From Nannochloropsis salina CCMP1776 (Eukaryota; Sar; Eustigmatophyceae; Eustigmatales; Monodopsidaceae), in contig SDOX01000021.1 in NCBI GenBank assembly GCA_004565275.1, positions 1,102,230-1,166,229 of the forward strand: 64,000 nucleotides of DNA. The letters are read 5' to 3'. The notes beneath the pieces are model-generated. The model ran no database searches and was not told the origin of the DNA. It was given only the letters and a program-made list of their open reading frames with translations. Position numbers and translations under genes: made by a program. Of the stretch, positions 11,101 to 20,559 are shown in pieces (within the stretch, counting starts at the first letter, position 1; every line of letters begins with the position of its first letter).

Positions 11101-12015
11101 CGCGTCACCCCCGACCATTTGCTCTACCCCAATCCTCTCTCGGGACTGGCGGTCGGACCGGATCATTTGCAACATTTTGCCTTTCTGGGTAAAGTCTTGG
11201 CGAAAGCCTTGTACGAATCCATCTTGGTGGAGCCACAGTTCGCCATATTTTTCCTGCAGCGGCTGGGAGGGAAGCTGAACGAGACGGACGACTTGTTCAG
11301 CCGCGACCCCGAGCTGTACCGGCATTTGATGTCCTTGAAAAGGCTGGCACGGGAAGGAGAGGGGGTCGGCGCGGATGTGCGGGACTTGTCACTAAACTTC
11401 GAGGTCGTGGTAGAGGACGACGAGAAGCTCTTGCCGCAGGAGGCTGCGGCGGTTGAGTTAGTGCCGGGCGGGAAACACGTACCAGTGACCAACCAGAATG
11501 TGTTTCGGTACATTCAGCTGGTCGCCAACCACAAACTGAACGTGGAGATAAATACCCAAGCCCAAGCATTTTTGCGAGGCTTTCGGGATCTCATTCCCAT
11601 GCCCTGGCTCCGCATGTTTGGCGCGGAAGAGCTGCAAATCCTCTTGACGGGCGAAAAGCGGGCGATCGACATAGAGAACCTGCGCGCACACACCCGTTAC
11701 TCGGGGGGCTACCACCCTTCACAGCCCATCATCCACTGGTTTTGGGAAGCGCTTCGGTCCTATACGCCGGACGAACAGGCAGCATTTCTCATGTTTGTGA
11801 CCTCATGCTCGCGCCAGCCGCTCCTCGGATTTCAACACCTGAACCCGCCCGTGTGCATCCAGCGTGTGCCCCTGACCACGGAAGGAGGGGAGCGGCTGCC
11901 GTCTTCCGCCACTTGTATGAACCTTCTAAAGCTCCCTGCTTACCCCACGCCAGAGATGCTGAGAGAGAAATTGCTCTACGCCATCACGGCGGGGGCGGGT
12001 TTCGAACTTTCGTGA
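8152..12015 (+). CDS. UBE3C: HECT-type E3 ubiquitin-protein ligase, UBE3C/UPL6-like
   Basis: An uninterrupted 1287-residue protein. The N-terminus FFEGEAKRRPNVSLRGKSR matches the start of the UBE3C/UPL6 family, followed by a basic IQ-like helix (TAALAILRYHRSRKMVAAFK). The middle is helical with Gly/Glu-rich low-complexity inserts near residues 425-525. The HECT domain covers about the last 370 residues: RIRVRRAHIYEDAFKALN, EEAGIDGGGVFKEFMDAL, FAFLGKVLAKALYE, then VTNQNVFRYIQLVANHKLN. The catalytic cysteine is C1255 in LPSSATCMNLLKLP, and the usual hydrophobic tail follows. UBE3C family ligases extend ubiquitin chains on proteasome-bound substrates. Nothing is missing from the active site. Start chosen because it begins the conserved N-terminal motif. 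Confidence 0.92.
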   Translation: MFFEGEAKRRPNVSLRGKSREEEKAELLVRARRERQARAADKEKRTAALAILRYHRSRKMVAAFKAEQVAEFDKRMMDLWNLRKLLQKAQRPLPTPASLVESLVGQLISFYSPIREGDNRRLLRLAYLLLDSCGSTNAAWNYKIWRQSHPALFEAEVVRFTRLCLYRIDALRRKRVCEQEKDTEGNGATEGEEEEEVLLKLVEELLDLPVCTGDNPASEVAVSWRMLLQLTVQGGEEGDCWGHVELPRTKRRKTCHGDQCRRTPLPRLLLNPFLARLQRHLGLSVLLRRELLAFSSSNREAKGTGSKAFPAALKLLWTLACTAAGLPRGFPSVSPLPPPIPPSLRDLQRASRTQVARSLLSIPKLFTESSFSPLLAPLGQGKALGLWGLLDGWDRAQQPEQEQLRRSVGTPTGRGGEGEGTEDVGELAVVRNLLDLTRMLLQRGGEEGDPGERGGGMPALVRALGFSVRRVPLVGEKGGGDKDILAEDEARMAVDSEDLEGAEGGEGERGAGSWGGRGLEEAIWKAMRISQARTGALGSEALAMATAAREALKKLCEGRELPRLVDRFLEGMEKAEGAGREGRERDVVNVCRLCSHVLVHAEDSLPTSVTHAGAHAVGGPRPEGLSSKVLNLLAYHQGRDDVPFVRRLWGQFLLPKVLAAGGGRKAFAAGNEEGLLTDYYPAFHLLFSVYSHQLMALDDEEFYLRQTPLSLPQVLVLVDALKGLLYQMYWVDPNRLLLASSSSLLPPLEALQLTRVATELFNQLYQRHSRRPFPPAIAAEAERGGGDRDAMDVDTRTTVRGYNRSRAGLTAQGESDPALWHWPAITQHELDQELSTGESVAEQPPQLPYPQSHAHVENSTGASSIETLFDTSKRLYPVLTRIPQVLPFAQRVQVFHKLLAADKRQAQDEAQLFGHRIRVRRAHIYEDAFKALNHLGHGLRGRVQVTFVSDLGTEEAGIDGGGVFKEFMDALTKRAFDPQYALFRVTPDHLLYPNPLSGLAVGPDHLQHFAFLGKVLAKALYESILVEPQFAIFFLQRLGGKLNETDDLFSRDPELYRHLMSLKRLAREGEGVGADVRDLSLNFEVVVEDDEKLLPQEAAAVELVPGGKHVPVTNQNVFRYIQLVANHKLNVEINTQAQAFLRGFRDLIPMPWLRMFGAEELQILLTGEKRAIDIENLRAHTRYSGGYHPSQPIIHWFWEALRSYTPDEQAAFLMFVTSCSRQPLLGFQHLNPPVCIQRVPLTTEGGERLPSSATCMNLLKLPAYPTPEMLREKLLYAITAGAGFELS

Positions 12016-12372
12016 GCGGAGCCCCAGGGGATGAAGGGGGGGGGGTAAACAGAAACTTTGCGAGGAGGATGGGACGCGGAGCTAATTTGTGACCTAGAAG
12101 ATGTAGCTATGTACATTGACCACATGGAAATGCATGTGTGATAGCATTGTGCTGAAACTTGCACAGAAAATTAGGGGGGAAAGAGGCGCTGACATAAAGA
12201 AGAGAAAAGGAAGTAGTTCTGTATTTGCGATTGTACTGCTTCCACGCACAATTGTCTTTATTGATTAAGCACATTTGAGCTTCGTACAACAAGAACCACT
12301 TAATATTGACACTTGCTCCCCGCCTTGTTCGTACCAAAATTTCCCTCGAGCTCTGAGAGAAGTTGACCCCTT
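12016..12372. other. convergent intergenic spacer
   Basis: This stretch holds the 3' ends of the HECT gene (plus) and the ferredoxin gene (minus). It is AT-richer than its flanks. I see no RNA gene or repeat. Confidence 0.6.
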
Positions 12373-12972
12373 CTAATGGGGTTTGGGCACATGGCCGTCT
12401 ATGTAGAAGTTCCGCGTCGCTGATGGAAGCTTGATTTTTAACCCATTCATGTCCTGGCTCAGTTCTACTTGACATCCCAGGCGAGACGTGGGCGTCAGGC
12501 CAAAAGCTTGGTCGAGCATATCCTCCTCCTCCTCCGATGGGTCCTCCAACGACTCAAACACGGGCTCTTCCAATATCACGTGGCAGGTAGAGCAGGCGCA
12601 CACGCCTTCACACGCGCCTTCAAGTTCCACTTCATGCCGATGTGCGGCCTCCAGGATACTTTCTCCGACAATGCCGTCCGTGGTGAATTCCTCCCCTTTC
12701 TTTCCAATCCAGTGCAAGTTGATGCGCGGGGCATTTTTCAGATCTTTGCCACTGCCATGTGCGACGCGCGCAGTGGCATGAAAAAGGATACGTGGTATCT
12801 GTATCAGAGCAGGGAGCGAGCAAGTCTTCCTAAATCCAATTGAATTTCTGGCTACAGTCACGTGTCTGACAGCAGACTGGAGCATCCCTGTTGACGATAT
12901 ATTGGCAACGAGTTGGAGCATAAGAAGAAATCTCTGCGATATATCCCTCTCTACCCCAATCATGCTTGACAT
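12373..12972 (-). CDS. mitochondrial [2Fe-2S] ferredoxin (adrenodoxin type)
   Basis: Electron carrier that, in this family, serves mitochondrial Fe-S cluster assembly and haem A or ubiquinone hydroxylation steps. The mature domain starts near RINLHWIGKKGEEF. The cluster ligands are present with adrenodoxin spacing: C-x5-C-x2-C in CEGVCACSTC and a fourth cysteine in RLGCQVEL. The acidic interaction helix (EDPSEEEEDMLD) for ferredoxin reductase is also there. The reading frame has 199 codons. The first 85 residues are Arg/Ser/Leu-rich without acidic clusters, fitting a mitochondrial presequence. The second Met cluster at codon 30 (12885) is an equally good start and would give a more usual presequence length. 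Head to head with RSM22. Confidence 0.93.
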   Translation of the reverse strand: MSSMIGVERDISQRFLLMLQLVANISSTGMLQSAVRHVTVARNSIGFRKTCSLPALIQIPRILFHATARVAHGSGKDLKNAPRINLHWIGKKGEEFTTDGIVGESILEAAHRHEVELEGACEGVCACSTCHVILEEPVFESLEDPSEEEEDMLDQAFGLTPTSRLGCQVELSQDMNGLKIKLPSATRNFYIDGHVPKPH

Positions 12973-13352
12973 GTAGGCAAGACGTTTGGGACCTCAAAAG
13001 GCAGCTGTGGCTCTTTGACAAAGCTCATTATCAATGTGGGTCTACAGAGACCAAAAAAGGAGCGGGGACTTTGCACGTTCGACACCGCCAAAGACCTCGC
13101 CTAAACCTCACAAAATCAGCGGCAGCTGTGATTTGCCTCCAGCACGATCGACTCGTTGTTCAACTTTGCTCGTGCGGCGGGCGTGGTTTTCGCAGTTGTC
13201 TTTGCACGTCTCGATGGCAATGGATCAGATGGAAGGAGGCAGTGGCGAGTGGGCGATACGCGATGGCCGCAATGCGATGCTTTCTCACATACCACGCGTA
13301 GCAAACAAATATCATCACGCACAAATTTTTTTCGTACAGGGGTGGTAATTGA
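12973..13352. promoter_or_regulatory. divergent promoter region, ferredoxin / RSM22
   Basis: 380 bases separate the outermost start codons of two mitochondrial Fe-S-linked genes. No clear core-promoter element or repeat is visible by eye. If the ferredoxin starts at its internal Met the spacer is 467 bases. Confidence 0.5.
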
Positions 13353-15113
13353 ATGTTGGGACGATTGCTCATTCGCAAGCGGCCGCGTCCTAACTTTGTC
13401 ATTCGTCCGCCGCTCGTACAACCTCCTGGCTGCCTGGTATTGCCCTCTACAAAGCAACACTCTTCCAGCACCTCCCCCACACCCGCCCTCAAGCATGCCT
13501 CTCTCGTACCTGCTGACAATGACAATGAAGAAAGCGAGGCAGATTTGCGGGAGGAGCGGACTGCGCTTGGGAAAGCCTTGCTCGATCCAGCTTGGATGCA
13601 CGGGAGGCGGGCGCTTGCCGCTCCCCCTGTTGAAGGTCTCGACAGAATAAATGACGTCTCACGACTGCTGTCTGGCAGACAAATTCGTCTCCATGCCAGC
13701 CGTCTCAATAGGAGCAAGCGTGAAAGCGGATTGTCTCCGGAAAGAAGTAGGAGGCCCTTAAAATTGAAAGACGGGGGCCTACAGGAAGAGGAGGATGCGG
13801 GGGACGAGTCGGGCGAAAGCATTGACAAGGGCGCCAAAAACAAGAGTCATAGGCCCAAGTATGTTAAGGAGGGAAAGACTATGATGGAAGGGCATGATGC
13901 GGAGGAAGAGAGGCAAATGATCGAGGGCGAAAGTGAAAAGCCGGGATACACCATCCGCAAGCCCGCGTGGACGGGGCGAGTGGCTTCCCCCCCCGAGGCG
14001 TTGGCTTACCTGTCCACCCGCTCCTTGCTGAACTTCTCGATCAATCTTCGCGTGCTCCGCGACGTGGCCGTTGCCGCTCGTTCGCCCCTCCTCGCGTCGT
14101 CTGAGGCACGTCCCAGGTCGTTTTTGGACGTGGGGTGCGGGCCGGGGAGTGCTCTCCTTGCTGCACACACCCTCTGGCCCGACATCCCGCGGTTGGACGG
14201 CGTGGACCACAGCGCAGCCATGCGGGATCTCACCAAGCACGTGGTCGAAACAGGGGGGAAAGACCAGGACGGGCGGGGCGACAGGCTTGTCCTCCATCGA
14301 CACCTCCCCCCCCTCATCGCCCAGTCCGGGCGTTCGCAGCTCCGCTTCGACGTGGTGTTTGCTTCGTGGACCCTGTCGGAGCTCCCGTCGGACGCCAGCC
14401 GGGCCTTGGCCACCTCCATCATGTGGGAGCTGGTGGCGGAGAACGGGGGCTTCCTGGTCGTGGTGGAAGACGGGTCACCGGAGGGATCTCGGCTCGTGCG
14501 CTCGGTCAGGAAATTGGTCTTGGAGGGGGGCGATCCGGGCACTCAAGCAGGAACGACAGGGCCACGGGCGCGTGCGAGGACGGTGGGGCCTTGCCAGCAC
14601 GATCGTCCCTGTCCCTTGCCAAGGGAAGAATGGTGCCGTTTTTCCCAGCGGATCCCGATCGGACGCCTGCACCGGCGGATAGGCAAGCCGGGGTCGGGGT
14701 ACAAGGACGTGGCCTTCTCCTACACCATCCTCCAAAAGCTACCCGGCACGGGGGAGGACGGGGACGGAGACAAGGAGGGAGGGAAAGGGGGGGACGCACG
14801 GTTGGAGGCGCTGCATCGGCTTCGCTACGGCGACAGCGGGAAGGGCGGGGAGGCGGGGGCAGCATACCCGTATCGACCCAAAGACCGGGACTGGGAGGTG
14901 GCTCTCGAGGCTGCTCCTGGCCGGGAGGGGTGGGGGCGGCTGATCCGAAACCCGAAAAAGAAGAAGGGCCACGTGCATCTGGACCTGTGCACGCCCGCAG
15001 GGGAGTTGGAGCGAGTCATGGTGGGGAAAAGGGCGACCAGGGCCTTACCGGGGAAGTACATGGCTGCGCGGAAGGCACAGTGGGGAGGGCTGTGGCCTTT
15101 CCCAGATGTGTGA
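13353..15113 (+). CDS. RSM22: mitoribosomal small-subunit assembly factor RSM22/METTL17
   Basis: A 586-residue single-exon protein of the Rsm22 methyltransferase-like family, needed for assembly of the mitochondrial small ribosomal subunit. The N-terminus is rich in Arg/Pro/Leu, fitting mitochondrial import. A charged linker covers about residues 50-210. The SAM-type Rossmann fold begins at FLDVGCGPGSALLAA and continues through VVFASWTLSEL and GGFLVVVEDGSPEGSRLV. A cysteine set follows: GPCQHDRPCPL and EEWCRFSQR, plus the Cys in VGCGPG, matching the residues known to bind a [4Fe-4S] cluster in METTL17/Rsm22. The extreme C-terminus (KYMAARKAQWGGLWP) is also typical. A Gly/Asp/Lys-rich insert lies near residue 470. 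No introns. Confidence 0.9.
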   Translation: MLGRLLIRKRPRPNFVIRPPLVQPPGCLVLPSTKQHSSSTSPTPALKHASLVPADNDNEESEADLREERTALGKALLDPAWMHGRRALAAPPVEGLDRINDVSRLLSGRQIRLHASRLNRSKRESGLSPERSRRPLKLKDGGLQEEEDAGDESGESIDKGAKNKSHRPKYVKEGKTMMEGHDAEEERQMIEGESEKPGYTIRKPAWTGRVASPPEALAYLSTRSLLNFSINLRVLRDVAVAARSPLLASSEARPRSFLDVGCGPGSALLAAHTLWPDIPRLDGVDHSAAMRDLTKHVVETGGKDQDGRGDRLVLHRHLPPLIAQSGRSQLRFDVVFASWTLSELPSDASRALATSIMWELVAENGGFLVVVEDGSPEGSRLVRSVRKLVLEGGDPGTQAGTTGPRARARTVGPCQHDRPCPLPREEWCRFSQRIPIGRLHRRIGKPGSGYKDVAFSYTILQKLPGTGEDGDGDKEGGKGGDARLEALHRLRYGDSGKGGEAGAAYPYRPKDRDWEVALEAAPGREGWGRLIRNPKKKKGHVHLDLCTPAGELERVMVGKRATRALPGKYMAARKAQWGGLWPFPDV

Positions 15114-15355
15114 TGTGCAGGCAAGGGACGGGCACGGCGGGCAAGGGGGGGGGGGGTCGAAGAGGTAAAGCAACCCACACAACGACATCGGCTTTGGGAG
15201 GAAAGGTTTGTCGCAGCACGTTTCTTTGAGGTACCCGCCGCCGATGCTCAAAATTCTGACTTTTTCTCTTTGTTTTAGCAATAAGAGGTGCTGCTACCCC
15301 CATTATTTGTACTTTGAGACCTAAGATGCCCTCTGCGAGCTTTCCCTCCCTCCCC

Positions 15356-17037
15356 CTATCTCACCACAACCATCAACCCAGGGTCGTCAGGGATCACGGG
15401 AACCATGGACGGGTGTTTCCTCCCGGCCCTCTCCCCCCCGATTGCCTCGAAGCGAAACCGCTGCAATAGGGTCGCCAGGACGATCTTGGTCTCCAGCAAC
15501 GCCAAGTGCTGTCCCAAGCAGTTTCGAGGGCCGTCGATGAAGGGCAAGAAGGTAAAAGGCTCGGGTCCTTCTTTCAGAAAGCGCTCCGGGAGGTAGGTGA
15601 GAGGCGAAGGCCACAAATCTTTCCGGTGGTGCACGCCCTGGATCAAGATCATCATCCTCGTTCCCTTGGGTATCAAATATCTCCCAGACCCCAGGGACAC
15701 CTCCCGTACTGTCTCGCGCGTCACGATCGGAACCACGCTGTATTTCCGCAAGGCCTCTTTCAGGCAGCATTGCGTGTAGATCAAGCTCCCCAATTTATCG
15801 GCCGCAGGGAGCGGGGTCGTGGCGCTGGCATCCGGGCCGAAGACGACGGCGGCCTCCGCAGCGACCCTGTCCGCGACGCCTTGGCTCTGCGTGGCCTCAT
15901 ACAGGGCCCATGTCAGCATGGAGGCCGACGTCTCGTGCCCGGCCAGGATGAAGGTCTTGATCTCGTCTCGGATCTGTCGGACAGTCGCCGAACCCCATGT
16001 CTTGGGGTGCACGCCGCCCAGAATGCGGTCCAAGATGTCGTGCTGCCGGTGGGGGGGAGAGGCAGCGGACGCGGGGGGAGGAGGGTGGGAAGGCTCTTTC
16101 GCTTCGCACTGGCGGAGTTGCCAGCGTTTTTCTATGATGCTGGTGATGTAGTCGTTGAGCACTTTGACGTCTTTGCGGAAGGCCCAGAAGGCGGGGGTGG
16201 GGAGGTAGGCGCGATGGGGGTACCAGGTCCGGCGGTTGCCCTCGGTGACAATGGGTAGATACATGCGCGCGAAGGTCTGGTCAGACTCCTCGGGCGAGAG
16301 ACTCAGCACTGCTTCGGCAATGACTTGGAGGGTCAAGTGACGGAACATCTCCCCGATCTCCACTGCCTGGCCCGTGTTACGGACAGACTCTAGCTTGGTG
16401 CACAAGCGCTCCACTGCCCGTTTGGCAATGTCGGGAATAATCTCGAGGATCTCGATCCGGAAGACAGAGGATACCATCGCACGTTGTGTGTACCACAGCT
16501 GGCCCTCGGATGTTACCAGTCCCGTTCCTAAAAGGGGCATGAAGGGCTTGTACGTGAAGCCCAGGTCCTTCTGAAAAGCTTTCATGCTTGTCTGCAGCAC
16601 CTCTCGGAGCAATCTGGGATCCGCCACGACTACGCAGCTCTCTCCAAAGAGTGTGAAACGATAGATGGGCCCTAAGCGTTCCATCCATTGCACCATAAGA
16701 TCCCAAGGAGGCAAGCGGATTAATTCCAATACTTGGCCAAAGAAAAGCAGACCACCAGGGACGACGGGCATGTTCATTCTCCCGATTTTGCGTGCTCGAT
16801 CCACATACAGACAAATTTTCCAGGTCACAACCATGGCGATGAGTGCAAAAAGCACCTTGGTGGCTAAACCTGTCAAGAGTAGAAGAAGGGGTTAGGGCCT
16901 TGATGAAATTGGCTAAGCTAGCTACACCCACCTCTATCGATGCTAATTTCGGGCGCTTCAGCCGAAGACGGGCGCGAAAAACTCTCAAGATCTGGCATGA
17001 GCCTCAGTATTTCGGCTATTATGTACTTGGTGGGCAT
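15356..17037 (-). CDS. cytochrome P450 monooxygenase
   Basis: Two exons, 16932-17037 and 15356-16869, joined at GT-AG to 539 codons. A hydrophobic anchor (VLFALIAMVVTWKICLYV) follows about 40 polar residues, so the enzyme is membrane-bound. All P450 landmarks are present: VPGGLLFFGQVLEL (proline hinge region), C-helix WYTQRAMVSSVF, I-helix AGHETSASMLTW, K-helix E-A-L-R, PERF motif YLPERFL, and the haem loop FLPFIDGPRNCLGQHLA with the Cys thiolate. The sequence resembles CYP4/CYP97-clan enzymes, but I cannot assign a family or substrate; the presequence does not clearly look plastidial. Divergent from PanB. Confidence 0.92.
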
Positions 17038-17518
17038 TGTCCAGGTGGATAGCACGCGGCTGCGAGGACGGGGCAGAGCGAAAAACAAAGGCCAACTGAG
17101 ACAGGCGATCCTCGAAGAGCTGTCGAAGAGAAAACGCCTAAAACAGGCTAGAAAACCTGCGATAAAAATAAACAAATCGTGCCAGAGCGTTGATGTGTTA
17201 GTCTTAGAAATTGCGAAAACAGGACGTGGTAAATATGTCTCATATGACAGGCAAGCAGGTGCCCAAGTATCATCGCCAGCCCTTCGGGTATGACGTCGAG
17301 CACCGACAGCGACGTACTGCTTTCATGCTTGGCGTGCATTTGATTTTGTGCGCAGCCCAACTCACGATCCATGTTTTTATTATTGATACTTCTTAGTACT
17401 TCCTCTTCTCATCCTTCTCGAAGCGGCGGGGTGGGCACCGACGCTAAATTGAGCCGCTTCGTGTGGGAAACCTTCTTTCTCGCGTCACCGATAGCGGGAG
17501 TACCTGCACCTAACTTCA
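17038..17518. promoter_or_regulatory. divergent promoter region, P450 / PanB
   Basis: 481 bases between start codons. The minus-strand frame of P450 exon 1 stays open further upstream to about 17175, so part of this may be P450 leader. Nothing else recognised. Confidence 0.45.
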
Positions 17519-18640
17519 ATGAATACTTGGCTTTCAATCAGGCACAACTTCTGGAGACTTTCACGTCCCAAAAGTAGGTTACATGGGTATCAGTGTTCTC
17601 GCTCCTTTGCGGCCTCTCCGCCTGCCGAAAGCTTGGCACCCGCCGGGGGCCCGAGGGCATCAGCCCGCCCTCCCCTGGGAGGGAATGCGTCCTCCAAAAA
17701 AATGTCGGTGTTGGATTTGTTGCACAAAAAACGAAAAAATCAACGCATCTCTATGGTGACTGCGTACGACTACCCATCGGCGTTGCACGTGGACCTGGCA
17801 GGCATCGACATCGTCTTGTGCGGGGACTCGGTCGCCATGGTTGAGTTGGGTTACGACACTACCCAACCGGTGGACATGGAGCAGATGCTGCACCATTGCA
17901 AAGCGGTGGCACGGGGTACAAAGCGGTCGTTGATCGTCGGTGATATGCCCTTTGGCTCCTACGAGGTGTCCGAGGAGCTGGCAATGACCAACGCATTCCG
18001 TTTTATCAAGGAAGGGTTCACAGACGCGGTCAAAATTGAAGGAGGGCGGGACAGGGCCCACATTGTTGAGAAAATCGTCAAAAATGGAATTGCGGTCATG
18101 GGGCACGTAGGTCTAACCCCTCAAGCCATCTCTGTTCTGGGAGGCTTTCGCGCCCAGGGGCGTACGGCTGTGAAAGCCCGAGGCCTGGTAGATGACGCGT
18201 TGGCCCTCCAAGAGGCCGGCGCCTTCGCAGTGGTGGTGGAATGCGTCCCCGCCCCCGTCGCGCAAGCCATCACCGAGGCGCTGGAGATACCGACAATCGG
18301 GATCGGCGCCGGACCCCACACCTGCGGCCAGGTGCTCGTCTACCACGACATGCTGGGCATGACTACACACCCTCACCACGAGGCCTTCGTCCCTCGCTTC
18401 TGCAAACGTTACGCACAGCTGGGGAACGTGATTCGGGAAGGGCTGGAATCCTTCAAACAGGACGTGGAGGCCGGGACATTCCCCTCGGAAGCGTACTCCC
18501 CTTACAAAATGCCGGCCGCAGAGCTCCGTGCCTTCCAAGCCTTGATGGCCCAGGACGCCACCAGCCGGCAGACGCAGGCGCACAGGGCGGCAGAACGCTT
18601 GAAACAGAGCGATGAATACGAACAAATCAAGCTTTACTGA
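17519..18640 (+). CDS. panB: 3-methyl-2-oxobutanoate hydroxymethyltransferase (ketopantoate synthase)
   Basis: First committed enzyme of pantothenate (vitamin B5, coenzyme A) synthesis: adds a hydroxymethyl group from methylene-tetrahydrofolate to 2-oxoisovalerate. The 373-residue protein has a basic, Ser/Arg/Ala-rich presequence of about 60 residues, fitting mitochondrial import. The PanB TIM barrel starts at SVLDLLHKKRKNQRISMVTA. Substrate and metal site motifs are visible: TAYDYPSA, LCGDSVAMVELGYDTT, GDMPFGSYE, VKIEGG, GHVGLTPQ, the catalytic Glu in VVVECVPA, and IGIGAGPHTCGQVLVYHDMLG. Length and motif order are typical. No introns. Confidence 0.95.
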   Translation: MNTWLSIRHNFWRLSRPKSRLHGYQCSRSFAASPPAESLAPAGGPRASARPPLGGNASSKKMSVLDLLHKKRKNQRISMVTAYDYPSALHVDLAGIDIVLCGDSVAMVELGYDTTQPVDMEQMLHHCKAVARGTKRSLIVGDMPFGSYEVSEELAMTNAFRFIKEGFTDAVKIEGGRDRAHIVEKIVKNGIAVMGHVGLTPQAISVLGGFRAQGRTAVKARGLVDDALALQEAGAFAVVVECVPAPVAQAITEALEIPTIGIGAGPHTCGQVLVYHDMLGMTTHPHHEAFVPRFCKRYAQLGNVIREGLESFKQDVEAGTFPSEAYSPYKMPAAELRAFQALMAQDATSRQTQAHRAAERLKQSDEYEQIKLY

Positions 18641-18930
18641 CCCAGGCTGCGCATGAAGGAAGGCTTGGGGGGGGTCTCGTGGTGCCGGGGGGGGGGGGGG
18701 CAAAGGTGGGGGGGGAGGGGGGCTATCATAAAAGGAAAGTCATGCACAGCATACGGACTGCAAATGAAGGCTAATCAGCCCCCGTCCTGGCCACCCAATT
18801 CAAAAATCATCATGTGTCCATACCGTCTGACTTGCTTGCAATCTGTTTTTCTCGCTTGGGCAATCTGAGGTGTCCCACCCCGTGTTTCTCCTTTCTACTG
18901 TACACTCGCCCCGCCGCCCTTGCCTGTCAG

Positions 18931-20559
18931 TCACACCCGTTGTCTGCCCCCCCCGCTGTTCACACCCATGGCCACCTCCGCCATCTTGGCCTTAACCGGG
19001 TCCAGGGCGTTCAAAGTCCCGAGGCCCACGTTGCGTAGCCAGCGCCACGACCCTTCCTTCCGCCCGAAGAGGCCGTGCAGGGCCGTCAGCCCGCCCAGCA
19101 TCCCTAGATTCGCCGCCTGCCGTGCATTTTGGTAGCGGCGGAGGAAGAGTGGACTTCCCACGTCTTGCCCCTCCACCACCCCGGCTTCGATCAGGGTGGA
19201 GAGGGCCATGGCGTCCGCGAGCCCCAGGTTCAGGCCTTGACCGGCCATCGGGTGGATTGTGTGCGCCGCGTCGCCCACCAAGGCAGCTCGCGCGCCCACA
19301 TAGGCGCTGGCGTGCTCAGCGCGCAGGTCGAATGAAAGCCGGGGGCCGCATACGTCGCGAACGAGGGGGGCGACGTGGAAACCTTGGTTGAGCGCCGCGC
19401 TGACCACGACACTCTCCACCAGGTGGTGGGCCCCTACGAGCGCCTTGACCAGGGGCTGAGGGACGTAAGACGGGAACGAGGGAGGGTCGAGCAGGCCAAT
19501 CGGACACTGGAGCTTCGCGTTGAGCTCGGCCAGGAAGGCTTCCCGAGGGAGCGCTTTCAGGCGATCGGCCTCCGCGGGCGTCGTCGACCAGACGATGGAG
19601 TGGTAAGGACCCCACAGGGGGAGCAAGGCCAGAGGGCCCTGCGGAAGAAAGGTCTGCCAGGCCGTTGCCGGGGAGCTGTTACTGTGGCTTGATTTGTTGG
19701 CACTTAGTGTGGTTGAAGGTCTCGGTGACGGCGCGTCTGCGGCGTCGGCCTGCTCGTCCAGTGAGACCGTTGCGACGACGGCTCGTTGCGCGTAGTCCCA
19801 CCCCCACGACGGGAGGCCCCGCGCTTTTTTCACCCTGGACGCCGCCCCATCCGCGCCCACCAACAAGCGGGTCGTCAACTGGCTTCTCACGCCGTCTTTG
19901 CCCGCCCATGTCACCCGCGCGGGCCCCGTAGGGTCTGTCCCTGACGTGTCGAATGCAATGGCCTCGACCTGCACAGGACAGAGAACCTCCAAGAGCCCCT
20001 GGGCTTGAAGGGATGTCATGCACTGGAACAATGCAGCTTGCAGGGTGCTATTCTCTGCCATGGTGCCCAGCTTCTTCCTTTCCTTTCCTTCGCCGTTGCT
20101 TCCCTCCGCCCTCGTGCTCCCTAAGCCCATCAATTTGGCTTTGGCGGCATCGAATCGAATCGACCCACTTCCCCCGCCCTCCCAGACCTGCATGTATTGA
20201 TAATCTCTCTTTCTATCTCCTATCAACTGCCACGCTCCCAAGGACTCCAAAAAAGCCACGCTGGCAGGTGCCAACGCATAAACTCGAGGGTCAGGAAGAC
20301 GGTCAGGGGCTATGCAAGCTACAAGGGGAGAAGGAGGGCGATTTTCGAGCAGCGCGATCTTCAGAACATGACGCCGGCCGACGTTCTCCGCCAAACTACA
20401 TGCCAAGGAGGCTCCCACGATACCGCCACCTAAAATGATGACATCATAATCCCATGAATCGGTCGAGGTGCCGTGAGGCGCTGTGGAGGAAAAATGACGA
20501 CCTATGCATCTCTGCGAGAGGGGCCGGAAGCTCGAAACCGCCGCAGAAAGACGAAGCAT
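18931..20559 (-). CDS. COQ6: ubiquinone biosynthesis FAD monooxygenase COQ6
   Basis: Flavin hydroxylase that adds an oxygen to the benzoquinone ring of ubiquinone precursors in the mitochondrial matrix, using electrons delivered by ferredoxin. The 542-residue single-exon protein begins with an Arg/Ser-rich presequence. FAD-binding features follow in order: dinucleotide fold DVIILGGGIVGASLACSL, RVYALAPASVAFLESLGAW, LLVGADGAASRVKKARG (DG motif), and AALVGDAAHTIHPMAGQGLN (GD motif). The C-terminus NARQAANLGMLGGLTALHGLF is characteristic of UbiH/COQ6. Insertions rich in Ser/Pro/Ala near residue 300 make it a little longer than usual. The 3' end faces PanB. Confidence 0.94.
   Translation of the reverse strand: MLRLSAAVSSFRPLSQRCIGRHFSSTAPHGTSTDSWDYDVIILGGGIVGASLACSLAENVGRRHVLKIALLENRPPSPLVACIAPDRLPDPRVYALAPASVAFLESLGAWQLIGDRKRDYQYMQVWEGGGSGSIRFDAAKAKLMGLGSTRAEGSNGEGKERKKLGTMAENSTLQAALFQCMTSLQAQGLLEVLCPVQVEAIAFDTSGTDPTGPARVTWAGKDGVRSQLTTRLLVGADGAASRVKKARGLPSWGWDYAQRAVVATVSLDEQADAADAPSPRPSTTLSANKSSHSNSSPATAWQTFLPQGPLALLPLWGPYHSIVWSTTPAEADRLKALPREAFLAELNAKLQCPIGLLDPPSFPSYVPQPLVKALVGAHHLVESVVVSAALNQGFHVAPLVRDVCGPRLSFDLRAEHASAYVGARAALVGDAAHTIHPMAGQGLNLGLADAMALSTLIEAGVVEGQDVGSPLFLRRYQNARQAANLGMLGGLTALHGLFGRKEGSWRWLRNVGLGTLNALDPVKAKMAEVAMGVNSGGGRQRV

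Noticed and set aside
15140-15152. Long G runs (also near 18690, 59224) as possible structured elements
   Set aside because: Single homopolymer runs in spacers, with no paired G-tracts arranged as a convincing quadruplex or regulatory site.
14135-15229. 364-codon open frame overlapping RSM22
   Set aside because: Alternative frame of RSM22 with Arg/Gly bias; RSM22 has clear catalytic and cysteine motifs in its own frame.
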